In this document: piece after piece, positions 56,874-64,000 of the stretch | Layout: each line of letters starts with the position of its first letter | How positions within the stretch are numbered: position 1 is the first letter of the stretch | Source of the DNA: Rhodothermales bacterium | Lineage (GTDB): Bacteria; Bacteroidota; Rhodothermia; Rhodothermales; Bin80 | Assembly: GCA_022821385.1 (NCBI GenBank) | Contig: JAJEDR010000031.1 | Span: forward strand, 1 to 64,000 | Direction of reading: 5' to 3' | Length of the DNA: 64,000 bases | Notes under the pieces: generated by a model | The model's database searches: none | What the model was told of the DNA's origin: nothing | The model's input: only the letters and a program-made list of their open reading frames with translations | Made by a program: the position numbers and the translations under genes

Positions 56874-57821
56874 CTAGTAGTCCAGGAGCACCTTGACCGC
56901 ACCACTATCCGGCGTTGATGCTAATGCCAGACCTTCAACGATCTGACTGAACGGCAACCGGTGCGTCACGAGTGGCCATGGATCCAACCGGCCAGTAGCA
57001 ATCATATCCAGCGCCAGACGAAAAGACCGTAACCCTGGTTCGCGTTGCGCCAGAACACTGGTATGTATATGTACATTCTTGCGCAACAGAGCTTCAATGT
57101 CCACTGGTAGAACGTCTGTCTTAGGTACACCGAACAATGCAATGTGGCCGTGTTTGCGAACCAGGCGAGTACACAGATTGATTGTTTCTGCGGTTCCTAC
57201 TGCTTCCACCACGAGATCCGCCATTATCCCCTTTGTACGCGCTTGTACCACAGATGCCACCTCTTCCTTCTTTGCATGGATGACCCTAGACGCACCAACT
57301 TTCGCAGCCATCCGGAGCCTGCACTCCTGCACGTCCACACCAATGACTGTACGCGCCCCCATTTGATTCAGCAGCATGGAGAACAACAGCCCCGCCGGCC
57401 CCTGACCGACAACAACGACTGTTGCATCCAACACATTGGGGAGTTTGCGGCAGCAATAAATTACCGTTCCCAATTGCTGTCCCAATACGGCCCTTTCGGG
57501 GCTCAAACCATTGGGAGTCGGGATTACAGACTCTGGCGAAGCGGGTAGCAACTCCGCGAAACCGTCATACTCCGGTGCTAGGGCCAATACACGCGTACCC
57601 GGCGTCAATCCAGTACCGTCCAGTACGACACCTACACATTCGTGTCCGGAATGCCCCGGAGTGGCAGGATATCCGCCAACTCGATCCTGCCAAAAATGAA
57701 TATCACTGCCGCATATACCGCTCACTTCAACCTGCAGCAATAGACCTCCCTCTGGACAGTCTGGATCAGGTACCTCCACTAACCGGGCTTCAGACGGACT
57801 TGTGTACTGTAGTGCACGCAT
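56874..57821 (-). CDS. Medium-chain zinc-type dehydrogenase
   Basis: A 315-residue MDR-family dehydrogenase. The catalytic zinc site is 'VSGICGSDIHFWQD' (cysteine near residue 37) and 'PGHSGHECVGVVLDG'. The nucleotide-binding motif is 'VVVVGQGPAGLLFSMLLNQM'. The lobe with four structural-zinc cysteines found in sorbitol and threonine dehydrogenases is missing between 'GTRVLALAPEYDGFAE' and the next strand, which explains the short length. Likely substrates are polyols or hydroxy acids from the sugar pathway. It lies between the TIM-barrel gene (6 bp) and the YkvI-like gene (4 bp). Confidence 0.9.
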   Translation of the reverse strand: MRALQYTSPSEARLVEVPDPDCPEGGLLLQVEVSGICGSDIHFWQDRVGGYPATPGHSGHECVGVVLDGTGLTPGTRVLALAPEYDGFAELLPASPESVIPTPNGLSPERAVLGQQLGTVIYCCRKLPNVLDATVVVVGQGPAGLLFSMLLNQMGARTVIGVDVQECRLRMAAKVGASRVIHAKKEEVASVVQARTKGIMADLVVEAVGTAETINLCTRLVRKHGHIALFGVPKTDVLPVDIEALLRKNVHIHTSVLAQREPGLRSFRLALDMIATGRLDPWPLVTHRLPFSQIVEGLALASTPDSGAVKVLLDY

Positions 57822-57827
57822 GCAGCT

Positions 57828-58754
57828 TTAGCTGAATGCACTGCGTAAGAGCTCCAGACTTTTCGGGATCGCGGTCTGCTCACTCTCCTTCCCTTCAAAC
57901 TCCAGTGAAACATATCCGGCATAGTTGTACCGGCGCATGATTTCTGCGATACGTGGATAATCCAGGTCCAGCGTGTACCAGGTCCCACCACCATAGTAGG
58001 TCTTGGCTTGCATCAAAACGGTGTGGGGCGCCAGCATTTCCAGCTTGTCGTATGGATCTTCCAGGAAATTGCCCGTATCAAGCGTAACTTTCAACCAGGG
58101 CGAATCAATCGCCTCGACGATTCTGAGCACACCCTCCGGTGTACGTCCGAGTCCCCAATGGTTTTCCAGCCCAAGAAGTACACCACACTGCTCCGCCTTG
58201 GGGATCAATCGTTCAATGGAACCAATGACCCACCCGAACGCCTCCTCATCTGTGTAACCTTCCAATGGTGGCTCAATGCCACGATTATCCATTAGCGCAG
58301 TAAAGGACGCCGAGGTTCCCCACCTCCCGGTATTGAGGCGCATGGTCGGTATCCCAAGTTCGTAGCAGAGCTCAATCTGTCGAATGGTCTCGTTAATATT
58401 TTGCTGTCGCACCCGGGGTTCCGGGGATACGAATCCCTGATGTGTAGAGAATCCCATCAAATCCAGACCGTTAACGAAGGCCCTGCGCTTCAGGCTCTGC
58501 AAGTATCCAGGCTCTTCGGAAGCCATCTGCACATGAAGCAATTCTATGCCATCAAACCCCATCTCCGCGGCCTGATCAATGCAATCTTCAATAGGATAGT
58601 TCTCCTTCGGACCGTTGAACCGCCAGAACGAATAGGTAGATACACCTATTGGATTCGGACGGAGTGCCCTGGGCTTGGAAACAGCCACAGGTGCAAGCGA
58701 AAGCCCCGTTGCAGCAGCTGCAGCGGTTCGTAAAAATTTACGTCTATCAGTCAT
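57828..58754 (-). CDS. Tat-exported sugar phosphate isomerase/epimerase-type TIM barrel
   Basis: A 308-residue AP-endonuclease-2-like TIM barrel. The N-terminus has a Tat signal 'TDRRKFLRTAAAAATGLSLA'. The barrel includes 'CIDQAAEMGFDGIELLHVQM', the metal-ligand strand 'GVLLGLENHWGLGRTPEGVL', 'KVTLDTGNFLEDPYD' and 'AGYVSLEFEGKE'. Exported members occur in the 3-keto-sugar loci of Bacteroidota and relatives. It is the first gene of the minus-strand operon and is divergent from the AGE gene. Confidence 0.9.
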   Translation of the reverse strand: MTDRRKFLRTAAAAATGLSLAPVAVSKPRALRPNPIGVSTYSFWRFNGPKENYPIEDCIDQAAEMGFDGIELLHVQMASEEPGYLQSLKRRAFVNGLDLMGFSTHQGFVSPEPRVRQQNINETIRQIELCYELGIPTMRLNTGRWGTSASFTALMDNRGIEPPLEGYTDEEAFGWVIGSIERLIPKAEQCGVLLGLENHWGLGRTPEGVLRIVEAIDSPWLKVTLDTGNFLEDPYDKLEMLAPHTVLMQAKTYYGGGTWYTLDLDYPRIAEIMRRYNYAGYVSLEFEGKESEQTAIPKSLELLRSAFS

Positions 58755-58854
58755 GGTTGACCCCTGTAAATATCGATTGAACGGATGAATGGTCTAAATT
58801 AGGAAAATACTAGTCCAATTAGGCCTCCTAAAGTAATGGCTTCCCATCTTTTTT

Positions 58855-60021
58855 ATGACTGAGTACGAACGCATGCGTTTGCAGGCCCGATACGAGCACG
58901 AGCTATTTGAACGTGTCCTTCCGTTCTGGGAAATGCATTCCCCGGATCCGACCCATAGGGGCTACTTTAACAATTTAGACCGCGACGGTACGGTCTATGA
59001 CACCACCAAACATATCTGGCTGCTGGCACGACAGGTCTGGATGTTCAGCAAGTTGTATCGACTCGTTGACCAACGCGAATCCTGGCGCTCTCTGGCTACA
59101 AGCGGCATGGATTTTCTCAGAAATCATGCCCTGCGCCCGGACGGACGCGTGTATTTTGCGCTTGCACGTGATGGCCTACCCATTTACCAACAGCGCAAAA
59201 TATTTACAGAGTGCTTTTATGCACTGGCACTGTCCGAGCATGGCCGCGCAATGGATCATCCTGCGCAGGTAGAAGAGGCCGGACTCATGGTCGAGCGTAT
59301 CTGGACCTGGGCTTATGACTGGTCGAAGGTTGGACGTCCGACCTTGGCAGGTTCAGCTCCGTCTCAAATGCTTGCTGTGCCAATGATGCTGCTGAACCTC
59401 CTCGAGGAGGTCATGATCGATGCCGATTGCTCACCCGAAATAGATGATTGTTTTAAGCGCATCCAGTTGCATGTCCACGGCAGCCGTGTCTTCGAATCCG
59501 TAGCCCCGGATGGCTGCCTTCTGGACGGACCCAATGGACGCCTGATGAATCCCGGACATGCGATTGAGGCCGGCTGGTTCCTGCAGCAGACAGCCCTGAG
59601 AGCCGGACACCCCGATATGATTGAATTGTCTCGAAACATGATTCGGAATGCCCAGGATTGCGGATGGGACGAGGAGCATGGCGGACTCTACTACTTTATA
59701 GATGCAGAGGGATTCAGTCCAGTCCAGCTGGAGTGGTCCATGAAGCTCTGGTGGCCCCATTGCGAAGCTCTTTACGCACACCTGCTCAATTATTCGCTTA
59801 CATCAGCTCCTGAAGATCTTGCCGCCTTTCGAAAAGTGGATGAGTACACGTTCCGCCATTTTGTGGATTCAGATTATGGCGAATGGTATGGCTACTGCGA
59901 CCGGGAGGGGCACGTAACTCATCGTTTCAAAGGCGGCCCCTACAAAGGCTGCTTCCATGTTCCACGAGCCTTATGGCTCTGTTGGCAGCTCCTGCGCAAT
60001 TGGCCCTCCTGCAAAAGTTAA
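58855..60021 (+). CDS. AGE-family epimerase/isomerase
   Basis: A 388-residue (alpha/alpha)6-barrel protein of the N-acylglucosamine 2-epimerase family. Landmarks are 'YFNNLDRDGTVYDTTKHIWL', 'REIFTECF'-type 'RKIFTECFYALALSEH', 'LMNPGHAIEAGWFLQQTALR' and 'MKLWWPHCEALYAHLL', with the conserved catalytic histidines. It has no signal peptide and would work in the cytoplasm on a sugar or its keto derivative. It is the first gene of the plus-strand operon. Confidence 0.93.
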   Translation: MTEYERMRLQARYEHELFERVLPFWEMHSPDPTHRGYFNNLDRDGTVYDTTKHIWLLARQVWMFSKLYRLVDQRESWRSLATSGMDFLRNHALRPDGRVYFALARDGLPIYQQRKIFTECFYALALSEHGRAMDHPAQVEEAGLMVERIWTWAYDWSKVGRPTLAGSAPSQMLAVPMMLLNLLEEVMIDADCSPEIDDCFKRIQLHVHGSRVFESVAPDGCLLDGPNGRLMNPGHAIEAGWFLQQTALRAGHPDMIELSRNMIRNAQDCGWDEEHGGLYYFIDAEGFSPVQLEWSMKLWWPHCEALYAHLLNYSLTSAPEDLAAFRKVDEYTFRHFVDSDYGEWYGYCDREGHVTHRFKGGPYKGCFHVPRALWLCWQLLRNWPSCKS

Positions 60022-60068
60022 CGTTCCAAGCCCTATAATAAGGCGCAACTTGAGTCAAATAATTCTCC

Positions 60069-61706
60069 ATGGCGACATTTACGTTCCTGGACTGGTTTTG
60101 GGTTGGACTCTTTCTCCTGCTGATGCTCGGGAGCGGCATCCTGTTCTACCGACTGGGCAAACGTTCGGAATCTGATTTTTTTCTGGCAGGGCGTGGATTG
60201 CCCTGGTGGCTGCCTGCCAGTAGTGTATACGCCACGCATACGGCTACAGATACCCCCATGTGGATCACGGGTGTGATCTACAAGAATGGGATGGCCGGCA
60301 TCTGGTATACGTTCTTCTGCGGCTGGGCAGCCATCAGTGCTTTTGTGTCTACGCGGATTTTTCGACGCTCATTAGCCTATACACAGGCCGAATGGAATGT
60401 CGTGCGCTTCACCGGCCTCGGCAGTGAGTTGCTGCGCGGCTGGATGGCCGGATGGCAATTCTTTATGAATATGTTTGTGCTTGGCTGGGTTGGTATTGCC
60501 ATGGGACGTGTATGTGAGTACCTGTTTGCGTGGCCAACCTGGATCGGACTGATAGTTTTTTCGCTAGTGTGCGCCATCTATGTCCTGGCGGCCGGATACT
60601 GGGGGGTCGTAATGGCCGACTTCCAACAGGGCGTGATCGCTTTCCTGGTCATCATTATCGTCTCTGTATGGGGTATCCATATCGCCGGCGGCCCAACGGG
60701 AATCCTGGATAAACTGGCTGTGCTCGGAGAGCTTGACCGTATTAACCCGTTTGCTTTTACAGGATGGTGGTCCGGAGACTTCCCGATCGCCTGGTTCATC
60801 ACCATGATGATGATTGCCTTTTTAGGTGGCTTCGGGATGGGGACTACCATAGACTGGTATGTGGAGGCCCAACGCATCCAATCCGCAAAAACTGTACGTG
60901 ATGCCAGCTACAGTATCTGGTGGGGAACCATCATTGGCCTCGTTCGCAACTCTGTCTGGGCCGTCGCCATTCTGGCGTTCTTCGTCCTCTTCCCGGCCAT
61001 CACGGACCAGAGTGAGTACGAAATGGGCTGGTTCCGGCTCGGATTCGACTACCTGCCTGCGGGTATGCTGGGCTTCTTCTTCGCAGCTATCCTGGCAATT
61101 CACCTGTCAACGATTTCGTCGCACCTCAACCTCGGTGCTTTGTACGCTACACGTGACCTGTACCAGCACTACGTCAATCCCAAGGCAAGCGAAAAGCGTC
61201 TGGTGCAAGTTGGCCGGATATCCACTGGAATATTGCTTCTGGGGTCCTTCTTCTACGGCCTCATTATGGAGGACATCACCTCGTGGCTCATCTTTGCACT
61301 CTGGATCATGGCTGCGGGTATCTGGCTACCCAATATCCTTCAGGTTGTCTGGTGGCGCTTCAACGCCTGGGGATACCTGTCCTCCTGGATTGCCAACCTG
61401 GGATTCAGCTGGCTCGTTGTGTGGATACTACCGGAGTTGAACCTGATCCCCCATCTGTTGGATTATCAGCAGTTCTGGATACTCATGATCCTTGGTGCGA
61501 TGGTGTACTTCCCGGTCACGCTACTCACAAAGTCTGAACCGATGGATCACCTTGTTCATTACTACGTAATGTCACGTCCCATCGGTTGGTGGGGACCTGT
61601 TCGGCGCGAAGCAGAACGACGCGGCCTAATCATGTCCAATGGTGAGGCGGTCCCTGGTGCAGATCAGGCTAGTCGTCCAGCAGACACTTATCCAGAAACG
61701 CCATGA
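60069..61706 (+). CDS. Sodium:solute symporter (SSS family)
   Basis: A 545-residue transporter with about 13 transmembrane helices. The start 'WVGLFLLLMLGSGILFYRLG' and 'LAGRGLPWWLPASSVYATHT' are typical of SSS proteins; the sodium-site helix is near 'TISSHLNLGALYATRDLYQH', with 'WGTIIGLVRNSVWAVAIL' in the middle. It probably imports the sugar product of the exported enzymes. Its stop overlaps the next gene by four bases (ATGA), which starts a run of three small membrane proteins. Confidence 0.93.
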   Translation: MATFTFLDWFWVGLFLLLMLGSGILFYRLGKRSESDFFLAGRGLPWWLPASSVYATHTATDTPMWITGVIYKNGMAGIWYTFFCGWAAISAFVSTRIFRRSLAYTQAEWNVVRFTGLGSELLRGWMAGWQFFMNMFVLGWVGIAMGRVCEYLFAWPTWIGLIVFSLVCAIYVLAAGYWGVVMADFQQGVIAFLVIIIVSVWGIHIAGGPTGILDKLAVLGELDRINPFAFTGWWSGDFPIAWFITMMMIAFLGGFGMGTTIDWYVEAQRIQSAKTVRDASYSIWWGTIIGLVRNSVWAVAILAFFVLFPAITDQSEYEMGWFRLGFDYLPAGMLGFFFAAILAIHLSTISSHLNLGALYATRDLYQHYVNPKASEKRLVQVGRISTGILLLGSFFYGLIMEDITSWLIFALWIMAAGIWLPNILQVVWWRFNAWGYLSSWIANLGFSWLVVWILPELNLIPHLLDYQQFWILMILGAMVYFPVTLLTKSEPMDHLVHYYVMSRPIGWWGPVRREAERRGLIMSNGEAVPGADQASRPADTYPETP

Positions 61707-62005
61707 TTCGTCGAAACTGGTCGGCTAATGAAGCTGACGAATGGACAAAAGAAGACTGGATAGCTATCATCCTGTCTCCCGCATGCTATGTGCTTATTAC
61801 CCTCGGGGCCGCCCTGTCGATACTGCTACAGGTGTCCGGGTACATCATGTTGGCTATCGGTGTCGTGCTGACCATTCTGTTACACCTTGTGATCGATCCG
61901 AAACTCAAGGCCATCTCCAATGAGTACGAAACCAAACAACAGGAGTACCTGCAGGAACTGGAAGCCAAGGTTCGCTGGCAAGCAACAAACAAGAATACAT
62001 CATGA
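61703..62005 (+). CDS. Small membrane protein of the symporter operon, about 100 residues
   Basis: A 100-residue protein with two hydrophobic segments ('SPACYVLITLGAALSILL' and 'GYIMLAIGVVLTILLHLVI') and a charged C-terminal helix. I recognise no family. It starts inside the symporter stop codon (ATGA at 61703-61706) and ends with the same type of overlap to the next gene, so all are translated together. It may be an accessory subunit, as small membrane partners (YhdT with PanF, YjcH with ActP) are known for other SSS transporters. Confidence 0.85.
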   Translation: MIRRNWSANEADEWTKEDWIAIILSPACYVLITLGAALSILLQVSGYIMLAIGVVLTILLHLVIDPKLKAISNEYETKQQEYLQELEAKVRWQATNKNTS

Positions 62006-62115
62006 ATCAAGCATTAGCCACAGTCATTGGCATGACAATCGCGTACGCAGCCTCCTTTCTTGGACTTATACTGGCGTACCGCGCCTGGCGCAAACACCAT
62101 CCGCGTGAGGACTAA
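62002..62115 (+). CDS. Single-pass micro-protein of the symporter operon, 37 residues
   Basis: A 37-residue protein beginning MNQALATVIGM, with one hydrophobic segment 'GMTIAYAASFLGLILAYRAW' and a basic tail 'RKHHPRED'. It overlaps the previous gene by ATGA (62002-62005), and its TAA stop overlaps the next ATG (TAATG). The precise double coupling argues strongly that it is real, although the family is unknown. Confidence 0.75.
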   Translation: MNQALATVIGMTIAYAASFLGLILAYRAWRKHHPRED

Positions 62116-62237
62116 TGGGAGTTTTGCAGCAGGCTGATTTCAGTTTTCTTTGGGGCATCGGGATTCCGGCGTTCATCTTTCTCATTGCCTTCGCGGTTAC
62201 CTGGTTTCTCTACCGTCACTTTGCATCAAAAAAATAG
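62115..62237 (+). CDS. Single-pass micro-protein of the symporter operon, 40 residues
   Basis: A 40-residue protein, 'MGVLQQADFSFLWGIG', then the helix 'IPAFIFLIAFAVTWFLYRHF' and the tail 'ASKK'. Its ATG uses the last A of the previous TAA stop. It is not related by eye to the 37-residue protein. It is the last member of the coupled run; 173 bases later the DUF1080 gene starts. Confidence 0.75.
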   Translation: MGVLQQADFSFLWGIGIPAFIFLIAFAVTWFLYRHFASKK

Positions 62238-62410
62238 CGCCATAAAGGAGTCCTTCACCTTTCAGTGTCTGAGCACTGTAGTACTTCGGGATATGGCCAG
62301 AAGACGGCGAACGCTCTCGTGTACCGATTTCGGGGTAAAGTGACACCACCAGCTTATATGACAGGAGACTTGCTTGGGAATTATTACAAAAACTATCCAC
62401 ACCCTCTTTA

Positions 62411-64000
62411 ATGCGCACCTCCCTCATCCTCGCCACGCTGTTTATGGTCAGCTTTGCTGCAAATGCACAGCCTCGCCTACCGCTGCAGCCTATGTCGCTG
62501 GAGTCACTGTCTGCTTTTGATAAACCAGGGGAAAACTGGAAACTAGCCGGGGGCGTGCAAGCGAATCGGCATATCCGCCATGATCTGGTCATTTCACCAG
62601 GAACGGGGGTCCTCGTTAATCAACCTTCAGAAGGAGCACGCACCAACCTCTACAGCAACTGGTCACATGGAGATATAGAGCTTGAGCTTGAGTTTATGAT
62701 GCCCCAGGGATCCAATTCCGGCATCTACCTTCAGGGCCGTTACGAGGTCCAATTGTTAGACAGCTGGAAGCGCTCTCAAGTAACCTTTGGGGATGTTGGC
62801 GGGATCTATCAGCGCTGGGATGAATCTAGACAGCAAGGATTCGAGGGGCGTCCACCACGCCTGAATGCCAGTCGTGCACCAGGCCTTTGGCAAAAACTGC
62901 ATATTCTGTTTGAAGCACCTGAATTCGATGCGAACGGTCGCAAAACGCGGCATGCCCGTTTCGCTCAGGTTACACTCAATGGCAGTGTTATTCAGGAGAA
63001 CGTAACTGTTTCGGGCCCCACGCGTGCTGCTGGCTTTGAAGATGAAGCCCCTACCGGTCCACTCATGATTCAGGGAGATCATGGGCCCGTTGCATTTCGG
63101 AATTTTAGCTACCGCCCCTTCGGAAGTGAATCGGTATCCGTGACCGATGTAACCTACCATGAGTACCATGACGGACAATTGGAAGAGGTGACATGGACCG
63201 GCTTGGGAACACCAACGCTGACAGGAACTGCCAATACTCTGCAGGAACACACTGTTGCAGCCACGGGCCCCGTTGCTATTCGCTATGAAGGCAACCTCCA
63301 CATCCCCCGAAGTGGCACATACAGATTTGGCGCCGCACTAGGCTGGATTACCGGAGATCCTCACTGGAGCGGTCGTCCAATTGGAGGGGCGCTGCTGCAA
63401 ATATCAGGACAAAACACCCTTAAACACGCACAAAATCAAACTACCGTGTACGCAGATACACAACTGGATCAAGGAGTTCATCCGTTTGTGTTCAGCTACC
63501 ATAAAACCGTCGGCCGGGGATCTCCGTCGGTCACGCTGAGCATAGAGGGACCTACTATACCGGTCCAAGCTCTGCTCCGTCCCACCCAAAGGCCTGCACC
63601 AGTAACGCGCATTCCGGTAGCAACCAGCTCCACTCCCTTGATCCTGCGCGGATTTGTAGTTCACCAGGGAACTAAACGAACCCATGCAGTCAGTGTCGGC
63701 AACCCCGACAATTTGCACTACAGCCTTGACCTGACCGACGGTGCACTGCTGTACGCATGGCGTGGGCCTTTCTTGGATGCCGCATCAATGTGGCATAACC
63801 GAGGACACGACCAGACCGTTATGCCGCTCGGAAGCACACTAACCTTTTCGGGAGTGTCAGGGTACAGCATAAGCACAGACGAGGCACCCAAATTCATGGG
63901 CTATCGACTCAATCCTCATCCGATATTCACCTACTCATTGGGAGACGCAAGTCTGGAAGACCACATACAACCCCGTAGTGACGGGACTGGATTATCGCGT
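62411..64000 (+). CDS. Secreted DUF1080 (3-keto-disaccharide hydrolase-type) protein, cut by the window end
   Basis: At least 530 residues; no stop before the window edge. The signal peptide is 'TSLILATLFMVSFAANAQ'. Residues about 28-225 form the jelly-roll DUF1080 domain: 'WSHGDIELELEFMMPQGSNS', 'GIYLQGRYEVQLLDSW' and 'GPLMIQGDHGPVAFRNFSYR'. Then comes a PA14-like beta domain ('GPVAIRYEGNLHIPRSGTYR') and a further beta-rich region with 'YAWRGPFLDAASMWHNRGHD'. DUF1080 members cleave 3-keto-glycosides in the periplasm. It sits downstream of the symporter cascade, possibly in the same transcript. Confidence 0.85.
   Translation, partial: MRTSLILATLFMVSFAANAQPRLPLQPMSLESLSAFDKPGENWKLAGGVQANRHIRHDLVISPGTGVLVNQPSEGARTNLYSNWSHGDIELELEFMMPQGSNSGIYLQGRYEVQLLDSWKRSQVTFGDVGGIYQRWDESRQQGFEGRPPRLNASRAPGLWQKLHILFEAPEFDANGRKTRHARFAQVTLNGSVIQENVTVSGPTRAAGFEDEAPTGPLMIQGDHGPVAFRNFSYRPFGSESVSVTDVTYHEYHDGQLEEVTWTGLGTPTLTGTANTLQEHTVAATGPVAIRYEGNLHIPRSGTYRFGAALGWITGDPHWSGRPIGGALLQISGQNTLKHAQNQTTVYADTQLDQGVHPFVFSYHKTVGRGSPSVTLSIEGPTIPVQALLRPTQRPAPVTRIPVATSSTPLILRGFVVHQGTKRTHAVSVGNPDNLHYSLDLTDGALLYAWRGPFLDAASMWHNRGHDQTVMPLGSTLTFSGVSGYSISTDEAPKFMGYRLNPHPIFTYSLGDASLEDHIQPRSDGTGLSR

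Overview
The window looks like chromosomal DNA from a Gram-negative bacterium of the Bacteroidota/Rhodothermota (FCB) group. The evidence is a TonB receptor with an N-terminal carboxypeptidase-regulatory domain paired with a DUF4249-type lipoprotein, two surface proteins with C-terminal 'YPNPF' sorting-type domains, a DUF3467 protein, many lipoprotein and Tat-type signals, and few strong Shine-Dalgarno sites. The phylum is an inference from gene content; there is no rRNA to fix it.

Layout. 0.1-3.3 kb: a minus-strand pair of an extended SDR and a GPP34-cytochrome P450 fusion. 3.5-5.2 kb: a wrecked IS21 istB, an HU gene and a gene-poor stretch. 5.2-18.1 kb: housekeeping genes (sucC, lptG, a cystathionine beta-synthase-like gene, lon, rsgA, alr, topA) with a surface FG-GAP protein coupled to rsgA. 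18.5-20.5 kb: a complete group II intron with its reverse transcriptase; both ends can be read. 20.6-29.9 kb: a sulfatase, a beta-propeller protein, ppdK with a glutaminase-less asparagine-synthetase homologue behind it, and glutaryl-CoA dehydrogenase. 30.1-31.4 kb: an 88-bp imperfect repeat family on both sides of a frameshifted lipoprotein gene, then an AlbA_2/HATPase protein. 33.5-40.1 kb: a small outer-membrane-type protein, hemW, two tandem DUF192 lipoproteins, an M1 aminopeptidase, an NTF2-like protein and a second beta-propeller protein. 40.8-46.9 kb: a complete SUF system, with sufA divergent from sufB-sufC-sufD-sufSE-sufT; SufS and SufE are fused. 46.9-50.2 kb: the TonB receptor/DUF4249 pair. 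50.2-53.0 kb: IS5- and IS21-type relics flanking a subtilase-like surface protein.

53.0-64.0 kb is a sugar-modification island. It holds a GMC oxidoreductase with a gluconate-2-dehydrogenase subunit-3 homologue, then a divergent pair of operons: a Tat-exported sugar isomerase-type TIM barrel, a medium-chain dehydrogenase and a YkvI-like transporter on the minus strand; an AGE epimerase, a sodium:solute symporter, three small membrane proteins in a stop/start cascade and a DUF1080 protein (cut by the window end) on the plus strand. Together these suggest oxidation of glycosides to 3-keto sugars outside the cytoplasm, cleavage there, uptake by the symporter and reduction/isomerisation. That pathway is inferred from family membership.

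The most unusual items are the GPP34-P450 fusion, the symporter with its micro-protein cascade, the 88-bp repeat family, the SufS-SufE fusion, the intron's oversized domain VI, and the PPDK-linked asparagine-synthetase homologue without its glutaminase cysteine. No tRNA, rRNA or CRISPR array was found.
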